Assembly (NCBI GenBank): GCA_002434305.1
Contig: DJJU01000013.1
Span: forward strand, 558,001-622,000
Direction of reading: 5' to 3'
Length of the DNA: 64,000 nt
From: Alicycliphilus sp. UBA6560
GTDB lineage: Bacteria; Pseudomonadota; Gammaproteobacteria; Burkholderiales; Burkholderiaceae_C
Shown here one piece after another: positions 45,552 through 53,665 of this stretch. The notes under the pieces are model-generated. The model saw nothing but the letters and a program-made list of their open reading frames with translations. It searched no databases and was not told the origin of the DNA. A program made the position numbers and the translations under genes. The first letter of the stretch is position 1; every line of letters starts with the position of its first letter.

Positions 45552-47690
45552 ATGCACGACCTGCTCACTTCCGCCCTCAACCCCCGATCGGTCGCCATCA
45601 TTGGCGCCTCGGACAACATCCACAAGATCGGCGGGCGTCCGATCTACTACATGCAGCGCCATGGCTTTAAAGGCGCCATCTACCCGATCAACCCCTCGCG
45701 CGCCGAGATCCAGGGGCACACGAGCTACGCCTCGCTCGCCGCGCTGCCCGAGGTGCCGGACCTGGCGCTGGTGGTGGTGGGCGGCGACAAGACGGTCGCT
45801 GCCGTCGAGGAGTGCGCGGCGCGCGGCGTGAAGTCGGCTGTGGTCATCGCCTCGGGCTTCGGTGAGACGGGGCCCGAGGGCCTGGAGCTGCAGCGCCACA
45901 TGGTCGCCAAGGCGCGCGCCGCCGGCATGCGCCTGTACGGGCCCAACACCCAGGGCCTGGCCAACTTCGGCACCGGCGCCATCGCCGGCTTTTCCACCAT
46001 GTTCATCGAGGTGCCGCCACAGGACGGTCCTATCGGCATCGTCAGCCAGAGCGGCGGCATGAGCGCCATGGCCTACGGCCTGCTGCGCGGGCGCGGGCTG
46101 GGCGTTCGCCACGTGCATGCCACCGGCAACGAGGCCGACGTGACGGTGGGCGAGCTGGCCCTGGCCGTGGCGCACGACCCCGACGTGAAGCTGCTGCTGC
46201 TGTACCTGGAGAGCATCGCCAACCCCGAGGCGCTGGCCGCCGCCGCCGCCCATGCGCGCGAGCGCGACCTGCCCATCATCGCCATCAAGGCCGGGCGCTC
46301 GGCGGGCGGGCAGAAGGCCGCGTCCTCGCACACCGGCTCGCTGGCCAACGAGGACCGCACGGTGGACGCGTTCTTCCGCCACCACGGCATCTGGCGCGTG
46401 CGCGACCCGCACGAGCAGGCGCGCGCGGCGCAGGCCTACCTGAAGGGCTGGCGCCCCGAGGGCCGGCGCCTGGTGGTCATCAGCAACTCCGGCGCCAGCT
46501 GCGTGATGGGCGCCGACGCGGCCGACGACGAGGGCCTGCCCCTGGCCGAGCTGGCCCCCGAGACCCAGCGCAATGTCGCGGCGCAGCTGCCGGGCTTTGC
46601 CACCGCCAGCAACCCCATCGACATCACCGCCGCGCTGCTGAGCGACAGCGGCCTGTTCGGCAAGGTGCTGCCCGCCGTGGCGCAGGATCCGGCGGCCGAC
46701 CTGTTCTTCATCAACATCCCCGTGGCCGGCGCCGGCTACGACGTGCAGGCCTTCGCCCGCGATGCGGCCGCGTTTGAAACCGCCACGGGTAAGCCGGTGG
46801 CCGTCGCTGCCTGGCAGGAGAGCGTGGCCGAGCCCTTCCGCGCCCAAGGCATCGCCACCTTCCCCAACGAGGGCGAGGCGCTGAGCGTGCTGGCCCAGGT
46901 CGCGAGCCATACGGAGTTGCTGCGCCGCCCGCGCACTGCCTGGGGTGCGCTGCCCGAGGTGCGGCTGCCTGCCGGCGCACAGGGCTTTCTCAACGAGTCC
47001 GACAGCCTGGCCCTGCTGGCGCGCCACGGCGTGCCGACGGTGCCGATGGTGCTGTGCCGCACGGCGCAGGAGGCGTGCAACGCGTTTGATGCCATCGGCG
47101 GCGCGCCGGCGGTGGTCAAGGCCTGCTCGGCCGAGGTGCCGCACAAGAGCGAGCATGGCCTGGTGGCCCTGGGCGTGGCCAGCGCCGAGCAGGCGGGCGA
47201 GCTGTACGAGCGCTTTGACGCCAAGATGACCGAGATGCGCGTGGCGCGCGACGGCGTGATCGTGGCCGCCACGCGCAAGGGCCGGCACGAGTTCATGGTC
47301 GGCGCGCGCGTCGACCCGGTCTTCGGCCCGGTGGTGGTGGTGGGCGACGGCGGCAAGAACGTCGAGGCGCTCAAGGACGTGGCCGTGCTGCTGCCGCCCT
47401 TCAGCCAGGACGAGGTGCTGCAGGCCCTGCGCACGCTGCGCATCGCACCGCTGCTGGATGGCGTGCGCGGTGACCCGCCGCTGGACGTGGCGGCGCTGGC
47501 CGACATCGCCGTGGCCGTGGGCCGGGTCATCGCCGGCGCGCGCGGCGCCATCGCCTCGGTGGACCTGAACCCGGTGATGGTGGGCGCGGCCGGCGAAGGC
47601 GCAGTGGTGGTGGATGCGCTGGTGGAGTGCGGCGAGGCTCCGGCCGCCGGCGCACCCGCCGTGGTACCCGCGGAGGCGGCCACGGCGTGA
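45552..47690 (+). CDS. Acetate/acyl-CoA ligase family protein, ADP-forming type
   Basis: 712-aa protein with the fused alpha-beta layout of ADP-forming acyl-CoA synthetases: CoA-binding domain (NPRSVAIIGASDNIHKIGGR), succinyl-CoA-ligase-like domain with the phosphohistidine region SSHTGSLANEDRTVDAFF, and a C-terminal ATP-grasp (SDSLALLARHGVPTVPMVL, VVKACSAEVPHKSEHGLVAL, VDPVFGPVVVVGDGGKNVEA, SVDLNPVMVG). It would activate an organic acid to its CoA ester. Of the possible starts, ATG 45552 begins the family homology. It sits between the thiolase/DUF35 block and the ACAD-SDR-kinase block and may feed both. Confidence 0.88.
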   Translation: MHDLLTSALNPRSVAIIGASDNIHKIGGRPIYYMQRHGFKGAIYPINPSRAEIQGHTSYASLAALPEVPDLALVVVGGDKTVAAVEECAARGVKSAVVIASGFGETGPEGLELQRHMVAKARAAGMRLYGPNTQGLANFGTGAIAGFSTMFIEVPPQDGPIGIVSQSGGMSAMAYGLLRGRGLGVRHVHATGNEADVTVGELALAVAHDPDVKLLLLYLESIANPEALAAAAAHARERDLPIIAIKAGRSAGGQKAASSHTGSLANEDRTVDAFFRHHGIWRVRDPHEQARAAQAYLKGWRPEGRRLVVISNSGASCVMGADAADDEGLPLAELAPETQRNVAAQLPGFATASNPIDITAALLSDSGLFGKVLPAVAQDPAADLFFINIPVAGAGYDVQAFARDAAAFETATGKPVAVAAWQESVAEPFRAQGIATFPNEGEALSVLAQVASHTELLRRPRTAWGALPEVRLPAGAQGFLNESDSLALLARHGVPTVPMVLCRTAQEACNAFDAIGGAPAVVKACSAEVPHKSEHGLVALGVASAEQAGELYERFDAKMTEMRVARDGVIVAATRKGRHEFMVGARVDPVFGPVVVVGDGGKNVEALKDVAVLLPPFSQDEVLQALRTLRIAPLLDGVRGDPPLDVAALADIAVAVGRVIAGARGAIASVDLNPVMVGAAGEGAVVVDALVECGEAPAAGAPAVVPAEAATA

Positions 47691-47733
47691 GCGCTGTGCG
47701 GGCAGGCGCCGTTGCGGCGCCTGTCCCGCCCGG

Positions 47734-47802
47734 GTTTTGCTACGAATTAAATAGCTGTCAGCGCTTTTCCAGCAAGGGCTGCAGGCCAAAATGGCTTAAA
47801 AC
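47734..47802 (+). repeat. Dispersed hairpin repeat, copy H
   Basis: Plus strand: GCTACGAATTAAATAGCTGT, CAGCGCTTTTCCAGCAAGGG, CTGCAGGCCAAAATGGCTTA. Intergenic, in the convergent gap between the acyl-CoA ligase and the GntR gene, where it can form a hairpin. Confidence 0.85.
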
Positions 47803-47826
47803 GCGCAGGCGGGCCACGACGCCCGC

Positions 47827-48537
47827 TCAGGCCGCCGCGCCGCCTGCCGCGTCGCCGCCGATCTTGCGCAGGATCTCCTCACGCACGTTGCGCACATGCT
47901 GCATGCCCGCGGCGTCGGCGGCGTCCTGGTCGCCGTCCATGACCGCGGCGCCGATCTGCCGGTAGTCGCGCAGGCGCAGCTTCTGCAGCGAGGCGAAGCG
48001 GTGCTGTGCGTAGACGATGGGCATCTGGATGGAGGGGAACAGGCGCCTGAGCTCCAGGCTGCCGCTGGCCTCCAGCAGCGCGCGGTAGAAGGTGCGCCGG
48101 GCGCGGCCGAAGGCCTCGTCGTCCTGTTCCTGCTCGGCCGTGCGCAGTTGCTCCAGGGCCGCGGCGATGGCGTCCGCCGGCCGGCCTTCCTGGCCGATGC
48201 CGCGTGCGGCGGAGCGCGCCAGCAGCCCGGTCATGCGCTCGGCCACGTCCAGCACATCCCGGGTCTGCTGCACCGACAGCGACTTGATTGCCACGCCGCG
48301 GTGGCGGAAGGTGTCCACGATGCCGTCGGCGGCCAGGCGCTGCAGCGCCTCGCGCACCGAGTTGCGGCCCACGCCGAACTGCTGGGCCAGGTCGACCTCG
48401 ACCAGGCGCTGACCCGGCACGAAGCGCTGGGCCTCCAGGCCGTTGAGCACGCCGTAGAAGATCGCGTCCGACGCGCTCGGGGTGTCGCTGGCGGCGGCCG
48501 CGGGGCTGGCGCGCGGAGGTTCGGTGGAAGGAGGCAT
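47827..48537 (-). CDS. GntR-family transcriptional regulator (FadR/VanR subfamily)
   Basis: 236-aa regulator: N-terminal wHTH (FVPGQRLVEVDLAQQFGVGR, NSVREALQRLAADGIVDTFR, HRGVAIKSL) and an all-helical FCD-type effector domain (RTFYRALLEASGSLELRRLF). It is divergent from the ACAD-SDR-APH operon, and a TTGT-N3-ACAA site typical of this subfamily lies in the shared promoter, so it likely represses that operon until a CoA or acid ligand binds. Confidence 0.9.
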   Translation of the reverse strand: MPPSTEPPRASPAAAASDTPSASDAIFYGVLNGLEAQRFVPGQRLVEVDLAQQFGVGRNSVREALQRLAADGIVDTFRHRGVAIKSLSVQQTRDVLDVAERMTGLLARSAARGIGQEGRPADAIAAALEQLRTAEQEQDDEAFGRARRTFYRALLEASGSLELRRLFPSIQMPIVYAQHRFASLQKLRLRDYRQIGAAVMDGDQDAADAAGMQHVRNVREEILRKIGGDAAGGAAA

Positions 48538-48611
48538 CGTAAAAATTATAGGTTCCGGCCGTGGGACGAATGGCCCTTGCCGACGAAGTGAAGAACAATA
48601 TTGCCGGATAA

Positions 48612-48624
48612 ATTGTCCTACAAT
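48612..48624. promoter_or_regulatory. GntR operator
   Basis: ATTGT-CCT-ACAAT dyad, matching the TNGT-N3-ACNA half-site pattern of the FadR/VanR subfamily, about 50 bases before the acyl-CoA dehydrogenase-like start and in an AT-rich promoter stretch. Confidence 0.65.
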
Positions 48625-48672
48625 CTCGTGGAGCAGTGATTCGACTGCCTGCATGCCGACCCAGGAGAGCCC

Positions 48673-49875
48673 ATGGACTTCCAGTTGTCCCCCGAGATCC
48701 AGCAGCTGTGCGACAAGACGCGCCAGTTCATCGCCGAGCAGGTCATCCCGCTTGAAAACGACGAGCGCCAGTCCTCGCACGGGCCCAGCGAAGCGCTGCG
48801 CCGCGAACTGGTGGCACGCGCCAAGGCTGCCGGCCTGCTCACGCCCCACGCCTCGATCGAGATGGGCGGCCTGGGCCTGAGCCACGTGGCCAAGGCCGCG
48901 GTGTTCGAGGAGGCGGGCTATTCCTGGCTCGGCCCCACGGCGCTGAACATCCACGCCCCCGACGAAGGCAACATCCACCTGATGGAAGAGGTGGCCACGC
49001 CGGCGCAGAAGGAGCGCTGGCTGCGCCCGCAGGTGGCGGGCCAGACGCGTTCGTGCTTTGCCATGACCGAGCCCGCGCCGGGCGCCGGCGCCGACCCGTC
49101 CATGCTGGCGACCACCGCCGTGCGCGACGGTGACGACTACGTCATCAACGGCCTGAAGTGGTTCATCACCGGCGCCGAAGGGGCCGACTACGCCATCATC
49201 ATGGCGCGCATGGAGGACGGCTCGGCCACCATGTTCCTGTCCGACATGGACCGCCCGGGCATCGTGCTGGAGCGCAGCATGGACGCCATGGACGCCTGCT
49301 TCACGGGCGGCCATGGCGTGCTGCGCTTTGACAACCTGCGCGTGCCCGCCACCGACGTGCTGGGCGAGATCGGCAAGGGCTTTCGCTACGCCCAGGTGCG
49401 CCTGGCGCCGGCGCGCCTGACGCACTGCATGCGCTGGCTGGGCCAGGCCCGGCGCGCACACGACGAGGCGCTGGCCTATGCCCGCAAGCGCCACGCCTTC
49501 GGCCGCCCACTGGCCGAGCACGAGGGCGTGGGCTTCATGCTGGCCGACAACGACATGGACCTGCACACCGCCCGCCTGCACATCTGGCACACGGCCTGGC
49601 TGCTGGACCAGGGCGAGAAGTGCAACTTCGAGTCGAGCCGCGCCAAGGTCGTGTGCTCGGAGGCCGAGTGGCGTGTGGTGGACCGCAGCGTGCAGATCCT
49701 GGGCGGGCGCGGCGTGACGGCCGAGTCGGCCGTGATGCGCATCTTCACCGACATGCGGGCCTTCCGCATCTACGACGGCCCCAGCGAGGTGCACCGCTGG
49801 AGCATGGCGAGGAAGCTGGTCCACCAGGCCGAGAAGGCCGAGGCCGCGCTGCTGCGCGAAGGAAGTGCAGCATGA
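48673..49875 (+). CDS. Acyl-CoA dehydrogenase family protein, ACAD10/11 (LvaC)-like
   Basis: 400-aa FAD protein of the ACAD superfamily: SCFAMTEPAPGAGADPSML (FAD/substrate loop), NGLKWFITGAEGADYAIIMA, AYARKRHAFGRPLAEHEGVG, QILGGRGVTAESAVMRIFTD. The active-site loop reads RIYDGPSEVHRWSMARKL, with Asp where ordinary ACADs have the catalytic Glu. That pattern is that of ACAD10/11 and LvaC, which eliminate phosphate from 4-phospho-acyl-CoA. An APH-type kinase is encoded two genes on, as needed for that chemistry. ATG 48673 follows CCAGGAGAG. Confidence 0.88.
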   Translation: MDFQLSPEIQQLCDKTRQFIAEQVIPLENDERQSSHGPSEALRRELVARAKAAGLLTPHASIEMGGLGLSHVAKAAVFEEAGYSWLGPTALNIHAPDEGNIHLMEEVATPAQKERWLRPQVAGQTRSCFAMTEPAPGAGADPSMLATTAVRDGDDYVINGLKWFITGAEGADYAIIMARMEDGSATMFLSDMDRPGIVLERSMDAMDACFTGGHGVLRFDNLRVPATDVLGEIGKGFRYAQVRLAPARLTHCMRWLGQARRAHDEALAYARKRHAFGRPLAEHEGVGFMLADNDMDLHTARLHIWHTAWLLDQGEKCNFESSRAKVVCSEAEWRVVDRSVQILGGRGVTAESAVMRIFTDMRAFRIYDGPSEVHRWSMARKLVHQAEKAEAALLREGSAA

Positions 49876-50660
49876 CGGGCGTGCGTAGCAGTGTCATGGA
49901 CCGGTTCAGCCTGCAGGGCCAGCGGGTGCTGGTGACCGGCGGGTCCAGCGGCCTGGGCACGCATTTCGCGCACCTGCTGGCGGGCGCCGGTGCGCGCGTG
50001 GCGGTGGCCGCGCGCCGCGCCGACAAGCTGCAGGGCGTGGTGGACACCATCGCTGAGGCGGGCGGCGAGGCGCGCGCGCTGTCGCTGGACGTGACCGACG
50101 CCGCCAGCGTGCGCGCGTGCTTCGACGCGCTGGCGGCCGACTGGGGCGCGCCCGACGTGGTGGTGAACAACGCCGGCGTCACCGTCACGCGGGCGCTGCT
50201 GGAGCAGAGCGAGGAAGACTTCGACCACGTGATGGACACCAACCTCAAGGGCTGCTGGCTGGTGGCCACCGAGGCGGCGCGGCGCATGGTGGCGGCGGGC
50301 CAGGGCGGCAGCATCGTGAACGTGGCCTCCATCCTGGGCGAGCGGGTGGCCGGCGGCGTGGCGCCGTACGCCATCTCCAAGGCCGGCGTGGTGCAGGCCA
50401 CCAAGGCCATGGCCCTGGAGCTGGCGCGCCACCGCATCCGTGTGAACGCGCTGCTGCCCGGCTACGTGGTGACCGACCTGAACCGCGACTTCCTGACCAG
50501 CGAGGCGGGCGACAAGCTGCGCAGCCGCATCCCGAGCCGGCGCTTTGGGGAGCTTACCGACCTGGACGGGCCGCTGCTGCTGCTGGCCTCGGACGCGGGC
50601 GCGGCCATGTCCGGCGCCACGGTGGCGGTGGACGGCGCACACCTGGTGAGTTCGCTGTGA
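49872..50660 (+). CDS. Short-chain dehydrogenase/reductase
   Basis: 262-aa classical SDR: VLVTGGSSGLGTHFAHLLAG (NAD(P) loop), VVNNAGVT, SIVNVASILGERV (serine), YAISKAGV (Tyr-x3-Lys). It oxidises a hydroxy- or reduces a keto-acyl-CoA or acid; LvaD plays this part in the levulinate operon. ATG 49872 overlaps the upstream stop and its own stop overlaps the kinase start (GTGA at 50657), so the three proteins are made together. Confidence 0.88.
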   Translation: MTGVRSSVMDRFSLQGQRVLVTGGSSGLGTHFAHLLAGAGARVAVAARRADKLQGVVDTIAEAGGEARALSLDVTDAASVRACFDALAADWGAPDVVVNNAGVTVTRALLEQSEEDFDHVMDTNLKGCWLVATEAARRMVAAGQGGSIVNVASILGERVAGGVAPYAISKAGVVQATKAMALELARHRIRVNALLPGYVVTDLNRDFLTSEAGDKLRSRIPSRRFGELTDLDGPLLLLASDAGAAMSGATVAVDGAHLVSSL

Positions 50661-51694
50661 GCGCCGCGGCCACGACCCCCCTGGCCCTCGGGCCGCTCGG
50701 CGACTACCTGCGCGCGCAGGGCCTGGCCGGCGGCGCGGACACGGTGCAGGCCACGCCGCTGTCGGGCGGGCAGTCCAACCCCACGTTCCGCGTCACAGCG
50801 GGCGGGCGCAGCTACGTGCTGCGCAAGAAGCCCTCGGGGCCGATCGCCGCATCCGCCCATGCCATCGACCGCGAGTACCGCGTCATGCGGGCGCTGCAGG
50901 GCACCGATGTGCCCGTGCCGCGCATGCTGGCCTACTGCGAGGACGACAGCCTGCTGGGCACGCCGTTCTACGTGATGGAGTTCCTGCAGGGCCGCGTGTT
51001 CATGGACCCGGCCCTGCCGGGGCTGCAGCCGGCCGAGCGCGGCGATCTGTATCGCGAGATGGGCCGCGTCATCGCCGCGCTGCACGGCGTGGACTACGCC
51101 TCCGTGGGCCTGGGCGACTACGGCCGCACCGGCCAGTACGTGCAGCGCCAGATCGACCGCTGGTCGCGCCAGTGCCGCGCGCTGACGGTGCCCGTCGACG
51201 ACACCATGCACCGCCTGATGGAGTGGCTGCCCGCGCACCTGCCACCGGGCGACGAGACCACGCTGGTGCACGGCGACTACCGCCTGGACAACCTGGTGTT
51301 CCACCCCAGCGAGCCGCGCGTCATCGGCGTGCTGGACTGGGAGCTGTCCACCCTGGGCCACCCGCTGGCCGACCTGTCCTACCACTGCATGGCCTGGAAC
51401 GTGCCGCCCGCGCTGTGGCGCGGCATCGGCGGGCTGGATCTGGCGGCGCTGGGCATCCCCGGCGAGGCGCAGTACCTGGCCGACTACCAGGCCGCCACGG
51501 GCCGCGAGGTGCAGGGCCACTGGGCCTTCTACATGGCCTACAACCTGTTCCGCATGGCCGCCATCCTGTACGGCATTGCCCAGCGCGCGGCCGACGGCAG
51601 CGCCGCATCGGCGGACGCGGTGGAGACGGGGCGCAAGGCCGGCCCGCTGGCGCAGCTGGCGTGGGAGTGGGCGGGGCGGCATAGCGCTGGGTGA
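50657..51694 (+). CDS. Aminoglycoside-phosphotransferase-fold kinase, ACAD11/LvaA-like
   Basis: 345-aa APH-fold kinase. SGGQSNPTFRVTAGGRSYVL and LRKKPSG give the ATP lysine region; LVHGDYRLDNLVFHP is the catalytic HGD-x4-N loop, and GVLDWELSTLGHPLADLSYH holds the metal aspartate. It is closer to the kinase domain of ACAD10/11 and LvaA than to drug-resistance enzymes, so it probably phosphorylates the 4-hydroxyl of a hydroxyacyl-CoA, the step before the ACAD-like enzyme. Starts at GTG 50657. Confidence 0.88.
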   Translation: MSAAATTPLALGPLGDYLRAQGLAGGADTVQATPLSGGQSNPTFRVTAGGRSYVLRKKPSGPIAASAHAIDREYRVMRALQGTDVPVPRMLAYCEDDSLLGTPFYVMEFLQGRVFMDPALPGLQPAERGDLYREMGRVIAALHGVDYASVGLGDYGRTGQYVQRQIDRWSRQCRALTVPVDDTMHRLMEWLPAHLPPGDETTLVHGDYRLDNLVFHPSEPRVIGVLDWELSTLGHPLADLSYHCMAWNVPPALWRGIGGLDLAALGIPGEAQYLADYQAATGREVQGHWAFYMAYNLFRMAAILYGIAQRAADGSAASADAVETGRKAGPLAQLAWEWAGRHSAG

Positions 51695-51915
51695 GAGGGG
51701 GGCTCGGCCGCTGGCAGCGCTGGCGGCTGATGAGCTCCTTTTGCGCGGGCTGCCGGCTGGTCACCAATGCGCGGTAGTCCAACCCCGCTCCAAAGCGGGC
51801 GCGCCCGTTCGTTCATCCGTGACTTCGGGTGGAGACGCCCCCCGTCCAGCCAGTAAAGAGCGCAGCAACGCCGACATGGCGTGTCAAGACCCAGGCAACG
51901 TGAACACCTGTAGAC

Positions 51916-52415
51916 ATGCTCTCGGCGGATCGCTTTCCCCGCAACCAGACCTACGGCCGCACGTTCGACAGCCTGCAACTGCTGCAGTACCGCGAGATCG
52001 GCGCCACCTTCAACTGCCGAAGGCCGGTGCGCCAGCGCCTGGACCGCCATAAGAGCATCCCCTGTTTGGCGACGTCGAGCGCGTGGCTCGCCGGCGGCGG
52101 CCAGCTGCTGCCCCGCATCCCCGCCGCGCGTGCCGGCCTGCGCCTGGACGCCACCTGGCACGCCTGGGAAGCCAGGTCCCATGGGTGCGGAACCCCCGCC
52201 AGAACCGCGTGGCCGGGTTCGAGGCCGCCACGCCGGGCCATGGCATGTTGAACCTGGGCCTGGCCTACCGCACCGCTGGGCAGGGAGCACGCCCTGGCGG
52301 GTGCACCTGAAGCACCAACCTGACCGACCGGCTGGGCTATGCGCATACCAGCTTCATCAAAACCGCCGCGCCGGTGACAGGACGAATGTGACGGTGGTGC
52401 GGTGGCGTGTTGAGG
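51916..52415 (+). pseudogene. Remnant of a TonB-dependent receptor C-terminus
   Basis: Broken coding stretch in three frames. Frame 1 has SLQLLQYREIGATFN and LLPRIPAARAGLRLDATWHA; a shift gives QNRVAGFEAATPGHGMLNLG followed by LAYRT; another gives NLTDRLGYAHTSFIKTAAPV before a stop. These are in the order of the last beta-strands of a TonB receptor barrel (loop, strand, NLTD turn, final strands). No plug domain or start remains, so the gene is dead. It marks the edge of a scar region with no other gene from 51695 to 52678. Confidence 0.7.
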
Positions 52416-52493
52416 CAGTAGTTGTTAAGTCCAATCCGTTGCGACTCGCTTGAGCCGGGGAACGGTTCGTGAATGTGAGGCGATGCTGTAGCA

Positions 52494-52509
52494 TGAAGTT
52501 ACAACTTCA
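52494..52509. repeat. Palindrome TGAAGTT-AC-AACTTCA in the non-coding stretch
   Basis: Perfect 7-bp arms, preceded by a small ATGC-TGTA-GCAT hairpin. It lies in 52416-52678, an AT-richer stretch between the receptor remnant and the cassette gene that also holds GTCTAAATCTAGTTAGAC at 52624-52641. No gene is visible here. It may be an operator or an old recombination site. Confidence 0.4.
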
Positions 52510-52678
52510 CGTCCGTGTGGGCATCCGACATTTTTTGGGTTGGCTAAACGGAGGCGTTATGACGTTCAAGCGTGCTTAGATATGAGCAATGTTGTTATGC
52601 GACGAATGTGGTAGGCCTGCAGTCGTCTAAATCTAGTTAGACGTCTATCACAACGATTGAACGCAAATAGGGTACAAA

Positions 52679-53221
52679 ATGAATAAGACCGTTCCGATCA
52701 TGTCGAAAGATGATGAGCGCTTTATGGCATTTTGCGGCTTAGTTCAGTGGACTAGAGGCGTCATTCATCAATCAAAGCGAATAGTTGACACCACAAATAT
52801 GTTTCATGATCTAGTACACAATTGCGATTTAGATCATGTAGCGCTTATGGATACCCTTCGCTGTGAGCATCTTTATTTTGTGGTTGCCGTAAACAAGCTT
52901 CTTGAACATCGCCGCTGGGTCCAAGACCTTGGCCTTTGCAAGGAAATTGATTTTGCTGAAATCGACTCATTTCCTGGGCGAGATATAAAGGATTTGCGCA
53001 ATATGCGCGAACACATCGTTGAATACTTCCAAGGAAATGGTCGTAACAAATCAAGGTGGCATGTAGAAACACCAGAATATAAGGCAGACGCAAGCTCTTG
53101 TGTGGGAACAAAAATTGGTGGTCGGTTGGACTACGCCAAATTCACCGAGGCGGCGACTAGGCTCCTGGGAGTTCTCATTCATCTTCCTGTTCCATACCCT
53201 CCCAGAGATATTGATTCTTAG
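52679..53221 (+). CDS. AT-rich cassette gene with a HEPN-like R-N-x3-H motif
   Basis: 180-aa protein, clearly AT-richer and with different codon use from all neighbours, so acquired. I do not recognise a named family. The sequence is largely helical (MFHDLVHNCDLDHVALMDTL, EHLYFVVAVNKLLEHRRW), and KDLRNMREHIVEYF contains R107-N-x3-H112, the exact RNase motif of HEPN domains. Low-complexity is absent and no signal or membrane helix is seen. Two attC-like sites follow, so it looks like an integron cassette ORF. Antiphage or toxin-like activity is a guess from the motif. ATG 52679 has no strong ribosome site. Confidence 0.65.
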   Translation: MNKTVPIMSKDDERFMAFCGLVQWTRGVIHQSKRIVDTTNMFHDLVHNCDLDHVALMDTLRCEHLYFVVAVNKLLEHRRWVQDLGLCKEIDFAEIDSFPGRDIKDLRNMREHIVEYFQGNGRNKSRWHVETPEYKADASSCVGTKIGGRLDYAKFTEAATRLLGVLIHLPVPYPPRDIDS

Positions 53222-53247
53222 GAGCAAATAATTGCCTCGAAAATCAC

Positions 53248-53317
53248 GTCTAACACCCGGCCCTGCGGACAGTCGGCCAGCTACGCTGTCCGCCTGCCGC
53301 TGAACTCTGCGTTAGTC
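53248..53317. other. attC-like recombination site 1
   Basis: 70 bases starting with core GTCTAAC (R'', RYYYAAC) and ending CCGCTGAACTCTGCGTTAGTC, which looks like L'-R' of integron attC sites (GTTAG, one base off GTTRRRY). Inside, GCGGACAG and CTGTCCGC form an 8-bp stem around 13 bases. It lies 27 bases after the cassette ORF stop, the usual place. Confidence 0.65.
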
Positions 53318-53374
53318 CCATCGCCCGCTTTATGCGCGCAGCCACTTGTTCCGGCGCTCTGCATTGTCCAAGGG

Positions 53375-53434
53375 CTTTTCAAGCCTTTTTGGCCTCCAGC
53401 ACATGTGTAGCAAGCGCCCCCAGCTATCATTCTT
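53375..53434 (-). repeat. Dispersed hairpin repeat, copy I
   Basis: Minus strand: CTGCAAGAATGATAGCTGGG, GGCGCTTGCTACACATGTGC, TGGAGGCCAAAAAGGCTTGA. It lies between the two attC-like sites, so the repeat moved into the cassette region after (or with) the cassettes. The rest of 53318-53519 has no gene that I can support. Confidence 0.8.
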
Positions 53435-53519
53435 GCAGCGCCGCGCCGCTTCGGTGGGCCAGCACTTTTCCGTGGGCTGCGTCCGTCCCTAAGCCTGGGC
53501 GCTCCCTTTTGGCCTTCGC

Positions 53520-53579
53520 ATCTAACTCTGCGTTCAAGCTGACCCGCCTACGGCGGTCGGCTTACCTCGCCCGTCAGGC
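53520..53579. other. attC-like recombination site 2
   Basis: 60 bases, the classic attC length: ATCTAAC (R''), TCTGC spacer, GTTCAAGCTGACC (L''), apex CGCCTACGGCG, GTCGGCTTACC (L'), and GTCAGGC (R', one change from GTTAGGC). GCTGACC and GTCGGC pair with bulges, as in active sites. This is the better of the two matches. Confidence 0.75.
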
Positions 53580-53665
53580 CGCGCCGCTGCGCTGCGGCGC
53601 AGTGGCCCTGCACTACCGGTGCGCGCGCTGAACGCCGCCAGGGGCGCTGTTGCGCTGGCGCGTAC

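Noticed and set aside
45501..47789. 762-codon minus-strand open frame across the acyl-CoA ligase
   Set aside because: Antisense shadow of a well-supported gene; composition is low-complexity His/Gly/Arg/Ala.
50657..51694. Reading the APH-fold gene as an antibiotic-resistance determinant
   Set aside because: Its overlaps with ACAD and SDR genes and its ACAD11/LvaA-like motifs fit acyl-CoA metabolism, not drug resistance.
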